Below are positions 20,287-29,699 of a stretch of 64,000 nt of DNA, piece by piece. Both the position numbers and the translations under genes were made by a program. Numbering within the stretch: position 1 is the first letter of the stretch; the number at the start of each line of letters is the position of its first letter. The stretch lies in NCBI GenBank assembly GCA_025353765.1, contig JANXOD010000016.1, forward strand, positions 310,001 to 374,000. Direction: 5' to 3'. This DNA comes from Sphingobacteriales bacterium (GTDB taxonomy: Bacteria; Bacteroidota; Bacteroidia; Sphingobacteriales; Sphingobacteriaceae). The notes beneath the pieces are model-generated. The model was not told where the DNA came from and did no database searches. It saw nothing but the letters and a program-made list of their open reading frames with translations.

Positions 20287-20319
20287 AAAAAGGCCAGATA
20301 ATTATTATCCGACCTTTTT
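20287..20319. terminator. Bidirectional terminator between convergent genes
   Basis: AAAAAGG...GATAATTATTATC...CCTTTTT hairpin between the MFS gene (+) and ahpD (-). Confidence 0.7.
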
Positions 20320-20450
20320 CAAATTTAACACTTAAACCTATTTATCCAATGACAAATCAAATTTAAACAAATTATTTTAATAGCAAAATAAAATTTCACA
20401 TTTTATCATAATAGTATTTTATAGTTAATTTTTTATTTCACCGAATGAAA

Positions 20451-21035
20451 CTATAAAATAATTTTTCCGGTAGCTGTAATAAGTGATGCAATGCGAACCG
20501 CATCAAAAATACGCTCTTCTGATGTTCCCAATTTAATGAGTGAATCCTCATGAGCATTTACACACATCTCGCAACCATTAACAGCAGATACCGCTAAACT
20601 CATTAACTCAAAAAACTCCTTTCCCGTAGCAGGTTTCATCATCACCTGCATGCGTATACGGGCTGGTATTTGAGTATATTTTTCCTTCTGTGTAAAATGA
20701 CGAAAACGATAAAAGACGTTATTGGATGCTAATAAAGATGCACAAGCTGCTGTTTCTGCAATTTCTTCAGCACTTGCTTCATTCTTTCCTGCAAATTGTG
20801 TAAAGAATTTTATCAGCGGATTATTGCTATTGTTTATAGCTGTTGTCAATCCTAATAAACCTATTTCCTTTGCAGTTAAGTGCTCTGAAGTTAGTGTACT
20901 GCTAAAGTTTAATTTTAAATCCCGAAGATAACGGGATTCTCCTTGCTCAAGCAATTTAAGGCTTTCTGTGCGATAAGATGCATCTAAACCGATAGTGGCT
21001 AGCAGTTCATTGATAACTTCGGTACTCTCATTCAT
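20451..21035 (-). CDS. ahpD: Alkylhydroperoxidase AhpD (carboxymuconolactone decarboxylase fold)
   Basis: DLKLNFSS, NNVFYRFRHF, LAVSAVNGCEMCVNAHE CxxC active site; adjacent to ahpC. Confidence 0.9.
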   Translation of the reverse strand: MNESTEVINELLATIGLDASYRTESLKLLEQGESRYLRDLKLNFSSTLTSEHLTAKEIGLLGLTTAINNSNNPLIKFFTQFAGKNEASAEEIAETAACASLLASNNVFYRFRHFTQKEKYTQIPARIRMQVMMKPATGKEFFELMSLAVSAVNGCEMCVNAHEDSLIKLGTSEERIFDAVRIASLITATGKIIL

Positions 21036-21063
21036 GATTTTATGCTATAGTGCTAGTAAGGAA

Positions 21064-21606
21064 TTAAGCAATAGTTTCCTGTCCCTTTTCCCAGTTACAT
21101 GGGCACAACTCGTCTGTTTGTAAAGCATCAAGTACACGCAAAACCTCTTTTACATTACGTCCAACACTTAAATCATTTACACAAATCCAACGCACAATGC
21201 CGGTTGGATCAATAATAAACGTGGCACGGTATGCAATTTTTTCATTAGGCTCCAATATTCCCAACTCTTCGGCTAATGATTTAGAGGTGTCAGCCAGCAT
21301 TGGAAATTTAAGATCGCGTAAATCATCATGATTATTTCTCCATGCTAAATGCACAAATTCAGAATCTGTAGATGCACCAATTAAGCGTGAATCACGATCG
21401 CGAAATTGACCATATGATTTGTTAAACTCTGCTATTTCTGTTGGACATACGAATGTGAAATCTTTTGGCCACCAGAACATAACTGTCCAAACATTGTCAT
21501 CATTGATCAATTGCTCAGAAGTAATTGTATCAAACTCTTTGCCTTTTTCTAAGCCTACAACAGCTTTCTTTTCAAAGGATGGAAATTTTTGTCCTATGGT
21601 AATCAT
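21064..21606 (-). CDS. ahpC: Peroxiredoxin AhpC (actinobacterial AhpC/AhpD-pair type)
   Basis: WWPKDFTFVCPTEIAEF, STDSEFVHLAWR, VGRNVKEVLRVLDALQTDELCPCNW; start MITIGQKFP, supported by -7-like TATATTTG at 21631-21638 on the minus strand. Confidence 0.93.
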   Translation of the reverse strand: MITIGQKFPSFEKKAVVGLEKGKEFDTITSEQLINDDNVWTVMFWWPKDFTFVCPTEIAEFNKSYGQFRDRDSRLIGASTDSEFVHLAWRNNHDDLRDLKFPMLADTSKSLAEELGILEPNEKIAYRATFIIDPTGIVRWICVNDLSVGRNVKEVLRVLDALQTDELCPCNWEKGQETIA

Positions 21607-21630
21607 ATTTTTATTATTTATAATGTACGG

Positions 21631-21638
21631 CAAATATA
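21631..21638 (-). promoter_or_regulatory. Putative Bacteroidota -7 element for ahpCD
   Basis: TATATTTG (TAnnTTTG) about 25 nt upstream of the chosen ahpC ATG; -33 element not obvious. Confidence 0.45.
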
Positions 21639-21819
21639 CCACTCATTCTGCTTTGTAAAAATGGTTTGTCATATTCTTTTAGAGATGATAATTCAGATAA
21701 GAGTCATATTTAATAATGGATTGATTTGTGACAGACCATATTAAAATCGGAAATAGAGGAGGCGTTTACAGGATTAGCCAACTTTAAATGAAAATTTGCA
21801 ATGCTTATTAAACTTGTAT

Positions 21820-21864
21820 ACTTCTATCTCTAGCACAAGCAGGCACTTGTGCTAGAGTGGAAGT
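21820..21864. repeat. Strong perfect inverted repeat/hairpin
   Basis: CTCTAGCACAAG-CAGGCA-CTTGTGCTAGAG, 12-bp perfect arms, extendable by ACTTC/GAAGT; no T-run on either side. Confidence 0.75.
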
Positions 21865-21867
21865 TAT

Positions 21868-22521
21868 TTATTGGAATACAATCTTGCGTCCCGCAGTATA
21901 AATTCCTGCTGCAAAAAGTACATTTTTTGTGATATTACATAAGTTATGAAAACTCCAGGATAGCATTGCAACATCAACTCCTTCATTTTTTAAAATAAAA
22001 TCGACGGTACAAAAAAGGTACAAATTCATACTAAAATAAAATAATATCGCCATATTGACCCACAAAGTAAGGGAATTGAGTCGTTCGTTTTCAGATGGGT
22101 CTTTAAGCTCTTGAATATAGCATACGAGTGAATAAAGAATGAGGGCTATACCACCCACTACACGTAACCAGCTTTGGTATTCGTTAAAGGGCTGAATAAA
22201 TAGTGTACTAAAGATGACAAAGCCTGTGAAAAGAATTAAAGTAACATACACTAGTTTTTTATCTTTCAAGAAAATGGAATATATATAACTCAACAGAAAG
22301 AATTGAATTATAAAATAGCCGTTATCAATGGAAATATTTGGTCTTCCTGTTTTAATTAGTATATAACCTAACATGTCAGAAAATACGGCTACGAAAAATA
22401 GGAGGCTAAGGGCTTTTAGAATATTGTCTGTAAAATATGGTTTTCCTCTAAATAGAAAATAGATTGGTATTAGAAGTGAAACATAAGAAGTATACATTAA
22501 AAATATTGGAATAGATTGCAT
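21868..22521 (-). CDS. Polytopic membrane protein, unknown function
   Basis: 217 aa, about 7 hydrophobic segments; no recognised motif. Confidence 0.6.
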   Translation of the reverse strand: MQSIPIFLMYTSYVSLLIPIYFLFRGKPYFTDNILKALSLLFFVAVFSDMLGYILIKTGRPNISIDNGYFIIQFFLLSYIYSIFLKDKKLVYVTLILFTGFVIFSTLFIQPFNEYQSWLRVVGGIALILYSLVCYIQELKDPSENERLNSLTLWVNMAILFYFSMNLYLFCTVDFILKNEGVDVAMLSWSFHNLCNITKNVLFAAGIYTAGRKIVFQ

Positions 22522-22545
22522 GGCAGATATATTTATTATAAGTTA

Positions 22546-23250
22546 TTACTGGTGGTCAACAAGTGGGCATACCGGAGGGCATATTGCAGATTCATCTTCA
22601 TAGCGCATCATTCTTAAGTTAAGGCTATTTATATTTTTATAGTTAACTGCTGCATTTCCCAACAGTAATTGCGGATTTTTCTGCTCATCTAGTGCAGAAA
22701 CAGCCCGTATGGCCAGGCAGGTAGGATCGCTGAAGAGACGAATAAAAGTGTTTCTCCCAAAAAAACGGGCATCAATGGGACTTGGATCATTCGCAATCCA
22801 TTTTTGTGCAGTTTCCCAATCTATGAGGCCTTTTTGAGTGTTTATGTATCTCGTTTTCATTAATCTTCCATTTTCATTTACACCAATGGGTAAAATATGA
22901 GCGCTTTTGTCGGCATCTATAGCAAAATATAAACAAATGCCTACACAGATTGGGTTATTGAGAATGGCCTGGAGATCTTTGCTTTGGATCACGTATGATT
23001 TGCCTGTATTTCTATTACTGCTATTAAAATTCTCAATCCATTTATTACCAATTTGTACGTTAATTGGAGCCCCCGTTGTTTTCTTAAATGGATTTACTTC
23101 CCGAGGTGTTGAATTTACAGATTGGGTGGTTCTAGGTGTTTTTGACACTTCTAAAGAGCTTAGTTTCTGTTTGCTGCATGAATAAGAAATGAAGAAAAAA
23201 ACTGCAGTTGCAGAAAGTAAGAGGGTGGTTTTTGGGGTTGGTTTTCTCAT
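22546..23250 (-). CDS. Predicted lipoprotein, unknown function
   Basis: Signal peptide with FFFISYSCSK lipobox; no recognised domain. Confidence 0.6.
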   Translation of the reverse strand: MRKPTPKTTLLLSATAVFFFISYSCSKQKLSSLEVSKTPRTTQSVNSTPREVNPFKKTTGAPINVQIGNKWIENFNSSNRNTGKSYVIQSKDLQAILNNPICVGICLYFAIDADKSAHILPIGVNENGRLMKTRYINTQKGLIDWETAQKWIANDPSPIDARFFGRNTFIRLFSDPTCLAIRAVSALDEQKNPQLLLGNAAVNYKNINSLNLRMMRYEDESAICPPVCPLVDHQ

Positions 23251-23741
23251 GATGTTTTTTAGTGATGATGAAATTTATGGTTATTTATTTATTATTTATT
23301 TTATTAATTTTTAAGGTAATTATACAAATGTAATGATTTTGTTACAAAAGACAAATAGGTCAAAATAAATCCAGGAGAAATTTATCCACCATGTTCTTAT
23401 AAATGAGCATAAATCTGAATATATTTTTTAACGAGGAATAATATCACCCTCCTCGAGATTTGCAGTTATAGCCTTAAAAAGGAGTGAATCAAGCCTTTTA
23501 GGCCGATAGGATTATCACATAAAATAAGTACAAAGAAAACTTACATTATAAGCAAGAGGAATAATCGATGGTTTTGTGTCAATCTAAATTTAAAAAGCGC
23601 AGCAGAAATTATGTGTTTGCCATGCACAACAAGTTTAACAGACGTAATTTATTATATCCTTGTTTAATTTATGTTGCTATTTTTGGATAGACATAATCAA
23701 GTGAATAGTATTTAGTGTATTAATCAACTAATTTCAATTTA

Positions 23742-25043
23742 ATGAATAAGATTCCCATCAGGTTCAGTTTATCTACTTCTTTTTTAATTGTTCTTTTATG
23801 CTTTACTTATTTAACATCCCAAGGGCAAAACTTTGATAAGGATATTGCAAATCTTGAAGTACAAATTGCAAACCTCGATCAGCAAAAGCAAAAGATAAAC
23901 CAACAAATAGAAACTACTAAACTTAATAAAATTCAATATGATTTATTACAAGTAGGATTACCATCTATACTTCCAGGGGAAGAAATTATAAAACATGCTG
24001 CTTATTGTCTGGTTTATTCTGAAGAGCACGAACAACCTCGCTGGGTGGCACATATCATTATTCCTGATGTAATTAAAGGAACCGTATTCAGAACAAATGA
24101 TTTTCGTCCTGATCCATTAATAAAAACAGGTAGTGCAGTTGAGGAAGATTACTTTTTAAAAACCATGAATAAAGATAGTACCTATTCTTATGATGGTTTT
24201 GGGTATGATCGCGGGCATCAGGCACCTTCGGCAGATTTTCGCTGGTCACAAACGGCACTTTCAGAAAGCTATTACTATTCTAATATGGCCCCGCAATTAC
24301 CGGACTTTAATCGCGGTTCCTGGGGTGATTTAGAAGATGCTTTACGGGGTTATTTATATAGATATCCCACCACTCAGCTATATATTGTTACCGGGCCAAT
24401 ACTTTCTAAAGATCTACCTGTAATTGAGCGTGGCAAGAATAAGGTGAGCATTCCCAAGGAGTTTTATAAAGTAGCTTTAGATTTAAAGAATAAAAAAGCC
24501 ATTGGGTTTATTATGCCTAATCAAAAAATAACGGCTCCCTTAAAAACATTTGCTGTACCCATAAATGAGATAGAAGAAAGAACAGGAATTGACTTCTTCT
24601 CAAAAATACCCACTGAATTGCAAGAGAATTTGGAGAGCCAGGTTAATACTGCAGATTGGCTGCCCGAAACCTCAAGTGCAGATGTTGAACCATTACATCA
24701 GGAAACGCTGCAACGCAATCAGTTTAATACCGTGCAAGCTAAAAACTGGATGAATAAAAGTACTGAGATTAGTGTTTGTGGTACAGTTGTAGGTACGCGT
24801 GTAAGTAAAGCCGGAAACATCCTAATAAACTTAGACAAACAATTCCCCAACCAGGTTTTTACCGTTTTTATTAAGAAGGAATTTATTCCAAATTTTAGTT
24901 ATAAACCCGAAAAGGAACTGGCAGGAAAAGTGATCTGTGTAAAAGGAAGAGTAATTGATTTAGGTGGTACCCCTTCTGTATTTATAGAAAATGAGAGAGA
25001 ATTAAGCATAGAGCAGACTGAAAAGGAAAAATCAATTCAATAA
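23742..25043 (+). CDS. Secreted DNA/RNA non-specific endonuclease (NucA family) with C-terminal OB-like domain
   Basis: YDRGHQAPSADFRWS (DRGH motif), YYSNMAPQLPDFNRGSW; N-terminal signal peptide; C-terminal GTVVGTRVSKAGNILINLDKQFPNQVFTVFI. Confidence 0.88.
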   Translation: MNKIPIRFSLSTSFLIVLLCFTYLTSQGQNFDKDIANLEVQIANLDQQKQKINQQIETTKLNKIQYDLLQVGLPSILPGEEIIKHAAYCLVYSEEHEQPRWVAHIIIPDVIKGTVFRTNDFRPDPLIKTGSAVEEDYFLKTMNKDSTYSYDGFGYDRGHQAPSADFRWSQTALSESYYYSNMAPQLPDFNRGSWGDLEDALRGYLYRYPTTQLYIVTGPILSKDLPVIERGKNKVSIPKEFYKVALDLKNKKAIGFIMPNQKITAPLKTFAVPINEIEERTGIDFFSKIPTELQENLESQVNTADWLPETSSADVEPLHQETLQRNQFNTVQAKNWMNKSTEISVCGTVVGTRVSKAGNILINLDKQFPNQVFTVFIKKEFIPNFSYKPEKELAGKVICVKGRVIDLGGTPSVFIENERELSIEQTEKEKSIQ

Positions 25044-26324
25044 ATTTCCATCCAAATCAATTCGAATATTAAAAGGTTGTAAATATCTGTCGGCAAGAAC
25101 AGCAAATTCCATTCTGCTTATTATTCTTTTGGGATCATAGCTGTTATTGAATTTGAAGCTTTCTTTCCAGTTTTTTTCTATTTCAAGTCGAAGCTCTTCA
25201 CCACGTGTTGCGGTAAACATGAAAAGATTAATAGTATCTTCTATTGTTAATTTTTCTTTTTTATGGTCAGCAAACCAAATCTGGCTGCGTGAGTAATATT
25301 CTTTCATGGGTAATCTAAGCTCTTCCGAAGAAACAGTACCAACGGTATCAAACTGCATTTCAGTGGAATCATTTTGTTTTATAACTTTTATTTTCAGCAA
25401 ACCACAAAGGCCAATATGCTGAAAAGCCATTGCATTAGGATCTGTAAACTTAATATCTTTAAAAGGTAAAATTTGTGAATCATAGCTTAACAACTCGCTT
25501 TGGATGGACCGTGCATTTAAATCTTTTGTGGTGGTTTTAAAAAAAGCACAATAAGCTGCAATAGCTCCGGTTGCCTGTCCGACAGACATAGCGATAGGCT
25601 TTAATATCAAAACCTTTAATATTAAATGGATGTTGGGTACCACTAAAAAATTATCAACATCTTTTGGCAATAGGGATCCTAACGCGAGGGTATAAACCGA
25701 ACGTTTATCTGCTCCAGGCTGAGAATGCCCGTCATAATACCCGATAGCGATGCTGCTGCGAAATAGTTTATCCATATAAGGATTATTATCCGAAGCTAAT
25801 TCGTTTAAATGAGTCAGAGTGTTTTCGGGATCTATTTTAAGTTTAGCAGCTATAGCCAAATTCTCTGTTCCATCAATAACCACCAGTGTTTTAACTAATT
25901 TACCATCCTGCAATTTTACTTCCCATTTTTTCCCATTTTTTTCAATCTTTTGCACAGCGGTATTTATAATTACCGTTAAGTTTTTAACGGTATCGATGAT
26001 GCCTTTTAGCAGTTTAGACGATTGCTCTAAGCCGATATTTCTATCTACTATTGAATCTTTCGCACTTGATTTTTTATTGTTTTTATAGGTATAATGGTTT
26101 TGTATTTTCTCCAGGTAAGCAATATCCTCGGATGATAGAATAGGACTTATGGATGCAGTTTCAGTTAACAATATAGTTTTTACCCCGGACCGTGAGGCCT
26201 GTATCGCGGCTGCAATACTACCGGCAGTATTTCCTATAACCAGTACATCTGTTTTGATAGTTTGTGCAGATAAAAAACTGCTTACTCCAATCAGTATTAA
26301 AAATCCAAAAATGTGTTTAGCCAT
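25032..26324 (-). CDS. FAD-dependent oxidoreductase, secreted
   Basis: Signal peptide then TDVLVIGNTAGSIAAAIQASRSGVKTILLTET; VGQATGAIAAYCAF. Confidence 0.8.
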   Translation of the reverse strand: MAKHIFGFLILIGVSSFLSAQTIKTDVLVIGNTAGSIAAAIQASRSGVKTILLTETASISPILSSEDIAYLEKIQNHYTYKNNKKSSAKDSIVDRNIGLEQSSKLLKGIIDTVKNLTVIINTAVQKIEKNGKKWEVKLQDGKLVKTLVVIDGTENLAIAAKLKIDPENTLTHLNELASDNNPYMDKLFRSSIAIGYYDGHSQPGADKRSVYTLALGSLLPKDVDNFLVVPNIHLILKVLILKPIAMSVGQATGAIAAYCAFFKTTTKDLNARSIQSELLSYDSQILPFKDIKFTDPNAMAFQHIGLCGLLKIKVIKQNDSTEMQFDTVGTVSSEELRLPMKEYYSRSQIWFADHKKEKLTIEDTINLFMFTATRGEELRLEIEKNWKESFKFNNSYDPKRIISRMEFAVLADRYLQPFNIRIDLDGNLLN

Positions 26325-26405
26325 GATGTTATATATCGGGTTGAATTTACTGTTTCTTTCGGTAAATTTGTTTATCTGCCTTATTGAGAAAAAAGGAATG
26401 ATAAA

Positions 26406-26756
26406 ATGATTGAAAGAACTGCAATGAAAATATCTTCTAAAAATTCCTTTGACAGGCTAATGCAGTATCTCCCTCATCATTATAAAAATATGGATGCACC
26501 GATTGGAACTTCCATCAAAGTTATGATAGTTGGTGATGGCGGCGGCAGCTGGATTATTAAACGAAATAATTTGTATTGGGAATTTGGCGAAGAGGATACC
26601 GAAAATGTAGTTTATATCGATCAACATATCGGAGAAATACTTTTTCTGGATGAGATTGACATCAATGAAATAAGACAGTATTGGCAGATAACGGGAAATC
26701 ATGAATTAGGAAGTCACGCTTTAAGAATTAGATACAAAACATATTTGCCAAAGTAA
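26406..26756 (+). CDS. Small MDMPI/SCP2-like C-terminal-domain protein (tentative)
   Basis: GTSIKVMIVGDGGGSWIIKRNNLYWEFGEEDTENVVYID...YWQITGNHELGSHALRIR; resembles sterol-carrier/MDMPI C-terminal domains; start uncertain. Confidence 0.5.
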   Translation: MIERTAMKISSKNSFDRLMQYLPHHYKNMDAPIGTSIKVMIVGDGGGSWIIKRNNLYWEFGEEDTENVVYIDQHIGEILFLDEIDINEIRQYWQITGNHELGSHALRIRYKTYLPK

Positions 26757-26772
26757 TTTATATATTTAATAC

Positions 26773-27315
26773 ATGAGTAATGATTTAGCAGATCTACGTT
26801 ATCCCATTGGGAGGTATCAAATTAATGAGAATAATATTGATGAGCTTCAGATTAATACATGGATAAGCGAGATAGAACAATTACCACGACGTTTAAAAAA
26901 TGAAGTCTCGGGATTAACAGATGTACAATTAGATACGCCCTACCGTACAGATGGTTGGACATTACGTCAGGTAATTCATCACCTTCCCGATAGCCATATG
27001 AATGCATATATACGGTTTAAACTTGCTTTTACAGAAGATAGCCCAACTATCAGGCCTTATTATGAAGATCGATGGGCAGATTGCGAGGAAGCAAAATATG
27101 CTCCTGTACAGGCCTCTTTTGATCTGTTGGATAGCTTGCACACAAGGTGGATTTTATTTTTGAAGACCATGAAGCAAGAAGATTTCAATCGGGCATTCCA
27201 TCATCCCGAGCACAATAAAAACTTTAAACTAAAAGAAATTGTAGGTATGTATGCCTGGCATGGAAATCATCATTTAGCACATATTACAGAAACCAAGAAC
27301 CGGAATAATTGGTAA
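26773..27315 (+). CDS. YfiT family bacillithiol transferase / DinB-like
   Basis: DLRYPIGRYQ, TPYRTDGWTLRQVIHHLPDSHMNAYIRFKLAFTED, MYAWHGNHHLAHI metal-binding His motifs. Confidence 0.9.
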   Translation: MSNDLADLRYPIGRYQINENNIDELQINTWISEIEQLPRRLKNEVSGLTDVQLDTPYRTDGWTLRQVIHHLPDSHMNAYIRFKLAFTEDSPTIRPYYEDRWADCEEAKYAPVQASFDLLDSLHTRWILFLKTMKQEDFNRAFHHPEHNKNFKLKEIVGMYAWHGNHHLAHITETKNRNNW

Positions 27316-27329
27316 AAGGGATCTTTAAA

Positions 27330-28163
27330 TCAGAATACATTAAATAAATTATACTCCAATCTTAACAGATACATATTTTTTGTAGTACGTTGCATATTAC
27401 CACAAAGCTGCTGGCGCTTGGAAATATCAATTCGCGTTTTACTGTTCAATATAAGTTGGAGAGCCGGAGCGATGTCCATAAAATTTTGACTTGTGCCGAT
27501 GTTAGATTTACCTAAAAACTCCAAATAGATATTCAAATTCGGCTGATCGTAACTTTCATAAACCTTCGGAAATAATAGATAGCCCGATGAAAACGTATAG
27601 CCGATGCTTTGGTTTGCCCGATTTGGAGAAAGTTTATATCCACCATTATTATCGAAAACTTTCGTATAATTTACAGATCCGGATAAGGCAAGTTTATGCA
27701 GTAATTGAGTAAAAATTAATCCACCCTGTATTCCAGAATTATCTCCTTCCAGATTAATTTCATCACCATTTATTGGATTTTTAATATTTGAATAGCGGAT
27801 ATAAGCTGCAGCCCTGGAATGTCGCTGAATACTGTCTATGGATAAAAAACGGTATTTGGCGTAAAACCCATAACCTTCCAGTTTTTGATTCTCCTGATAA
27901 AAATTAGACAGGTACGCATTGGCATGAAGCATTAGATTTTTATGTACCCCAACCATAATTTCCGGTATAAACCGGGTTTTAAAAGAGGGCTTAAAGATGC
28001 TTTCATTTGTAAGACGTAAGCCAATAGAATTACGGGGCATAGTGCTTGCTGGTTCCGTAGAAACGTATAATTCCTGGGCATAAACAGAAGATGAAAAGAG
28101 GACTATTATCTGCAAAAAGAAAATAAGAGAGGGCTTCTTAAATGGTGTAAGGAAAGAAATCAT
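27330..28163 (-). CDS. Secreted/outer-membrane hypothetical protein
   Basis: Start at the ATG after the tandem repeats (MISFLTPFKKPSLIFFLQIIVLFSSSVYAQ signal peptide); beta-rich, C-terminal NMYLLRLEYNLF. Confidence 0.6.
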   Translation of the reverse strand: MISFLTPFKKPSLIFFLQIIVLFSSSVYAQELYVSTEPASTMPRNSIGLRLTNESIFKPSFKTRFIPEIMVGVHKNLMLHANAYLSNFYQENQKLEGYGFYAKYRFLSIDSIQRHSRAAAYIRYSNIKNPINGDEINLEGDNSGIQGGLIFTQLLHKLALSGSVNYTKVFDNNGGYKLSPNRANQSIGYTFSSGYLLFPKVYESYDQPNLNIYLEFLGKSNIGTSQNFMDIAPALQLILNSKTRIDISKRQQLCGNMQRTTKNMYLLRLEYNLFNVF

Positions 28164-28335
28164 TTTCCTTGTCGTTTCAAGGGGTTTCTTTGTCGTGGAA
28201 ATCATTTTCCTTGTCGTTTTAAAGGTTTTCTTTGTCGTGGAAATCATTTTCCTTGTCGTTTCAAAGGTTTTATTTGTCATGGAAATCATTTTCCTTGTCG
28301 TTTCAAAGGTTTTATTTGTCATGGAAATCATTTTT
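28156..28335. repeat. Four 42-bp tandem repeats plus partial fifth
   Basis: Units start at 28156, 28198, 28240, 28282 (gaaatcattttccttgtcgttt[c/t]aa[a/g]ggtttt[a/c]tttgtc[a/g]tg); on the minus strand each encodes a 14-aa MIS(M/T)T(N/K)K(T/P)(F/L)(E/K)TTRK unit. Confidence 0.92.
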
Positions 28336-28390
28336 CATCTTATGGAAACGATAAACTAGATACATAAAAGAGATCTATCTATGGATTAAA

Positions 28391-28425
28391 AGATCTCCCC
28401 AAATTTTAAAAATCCGGGAAGATCT
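28391..28425 (-). terminator. Probable terminator of the HMA-domain gene
   Basis: On minus: AGATCTtCCC...GGGgAGATCT followed by TTTT. Confidence 0.55.
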
Positions 28426-28466
28426 AACTCTTAAATTTTGTTAATTGAAATGAGAAGCAATCAGAG

Positions 28467-28991
28467 TTAAATGGTAACGTGATATACTCTTGAGCTTCCC
28501 ATCACACCACTTTTATAGCATGGGAATGTAGTTTTGGCAGCGTATTTTTTGAAATCTCCGGAAGGAATAAAATCCTTATCTAATAGGGTGATCTGTACAT
28601 TTCCATCCAAAATTTTTGAAGGCACATTCATAAAATGATATGTATTTCCGAAATATTGATAATGGAAATCATCATTCACTTTAAGATGGTCGAAGTTGAA
28701 TGTAGCAACCAGTTTACTCACAGAAAACCCGGCATCTTTTACTTTCTTTTTAATCAGATCCAGGTTAACGGCTTTATCCTTTCGAAAAGTAAGAACATAC
28801 ATATTTTTGTTCAGATCCGGTTTTATATCACTAATGAAATCTAATGTTTTTAAGGCTTTTTGAGTAGCCAGCTGGCACATAGAGCAGGTTAAACCACTAA
28901 CCTGTAAATCAGCTTTAATAAATTGGGCCTTAGCAGCAAATGTAGATATGAGTATTACCGCAGAGGTAATAAGAACTTTTAACGTTTTCAT
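28467..28991 (-). CDS. Periplasmic heavy-metal-associated (HMA) domain protein
   Basis: Signal peptide MKTLKVLITSAVILISTFAAKAQ; VSGLTCSMCQLATQKAL CxxC motif, KKVKDAGFSVSKL ferredoxin-like fold; start moved to ATG ending at 28991. Confidence 0.8.
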   Translation of the reverse strand: MKTLKVLITSAVILISTFAAKAQFIKADLQVSGLTCSMCQLATQKALKTLDFISDIKPDLNKNMYVLTFRKDKAVNLDLIKKKVKDAGFSVSKLVATFNFDHLKVNDDFHYQYFGNTYHFMNVPSKILDGNVQITLLDKDFIPSGDFKKYAAKTTFPCYKSGVMGSSRVYHVTI

Positions 28992-29081
28992 ATTTTTAAT
29001 TTTATATGTGTGAATTTTGAATAATGGATTAATAGCAATCATACTTTCGCCGATCGCCCAACAAAACAAAACACAAATAAA

Positions 29082-29474
29082 TCAAATACGGAAAACGCAG
29101 TTTTTAACGATTAAAGGAACTGTAGTTAAATCTGGCGGTCCGCGATAGGTTGGAGTAATAGATTTAACATCAGTTATTGCATTAAATGCAAGAAGTTGGT
29201 TAGAGAATAAAAATAAATCTAAACTGGTAGCGGGTGGAATTTTAAAATCTGAAAGAGCTTGTTGCTGATCTGATACTTTAACCTTAACGTGCCGGTCTTT
29301 ACAGCATTTATCAGGTTTAGATTTAGTTTCCTTTTTGCAGCATGTTTTTTTTAAAGGAGAATTTAACTGAATGGTAGCCAAATGATTTCCACAGAAATGA
29401 AGATTTAATGCAAAGCCAACTGTTGTACTTAAATACAACAGTGAGAAAGCTAACACTGCAATTCTTTTTTTCAT
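29082..29474 (-). CDS. HYC_CC_PP-type small cysteine-rich exported protein
   Basis: LHFCGNHLATIQLNSPLKKTCCKKETKSKPDKCCKDRHVKVK. Confidence 0.75.
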   Translation of the reverse strand: MKKRIAVLAFSLLYLSTTVGFALNLHFCGNHLATIQLNSPLKKTCCKKETKSKPDKCCKDRHVKVKVSDQQQALSDFKIPPATSLDLFLFSNQLLAFNAITDVKSITPTYRGPPDLTTVPLIVKNCVFRI

Positions 29475-29699
29475 CTATACAAAAATACGCAATAATCTGT
29501 GTAAAGATTCACCTATTATTTAATTCTATTTCCCCATTTTTTAGCTACTGTTTTTAATTGACGCAGCGAATATAAATGGGAATATTTTTCACGTTAGAGC
29601 ATGAAATTCAACTGCAATAATAATAGAACAAACAAATTATTCTCTGCAAGTGTTTGGATAAATTCTAGTTAGCAAAAACAATAATTATATGATTTCTGA

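Noticed and set aside
23390-23740. Possible small RNA or missed gene in a 350-bp AT-rich intergenic region
   Set aside because: Only a weak CGAGGA...TCCTCG hairpin is visible; no recognisable RNA family or ORF.
27330-28331. 333-aa protein with repeat N-terminus as the default product
   Set aside because: Signal peptide begins only after the repeats; the repeat-encoded peptide is more likely leader/untranslated or alternative-start sequence, so the CDS was shortened to 28163.
28156-28335. CRISPR array
   Set aside because: Units are contiguous tandem repeats with no unique spacers and no cas genes.
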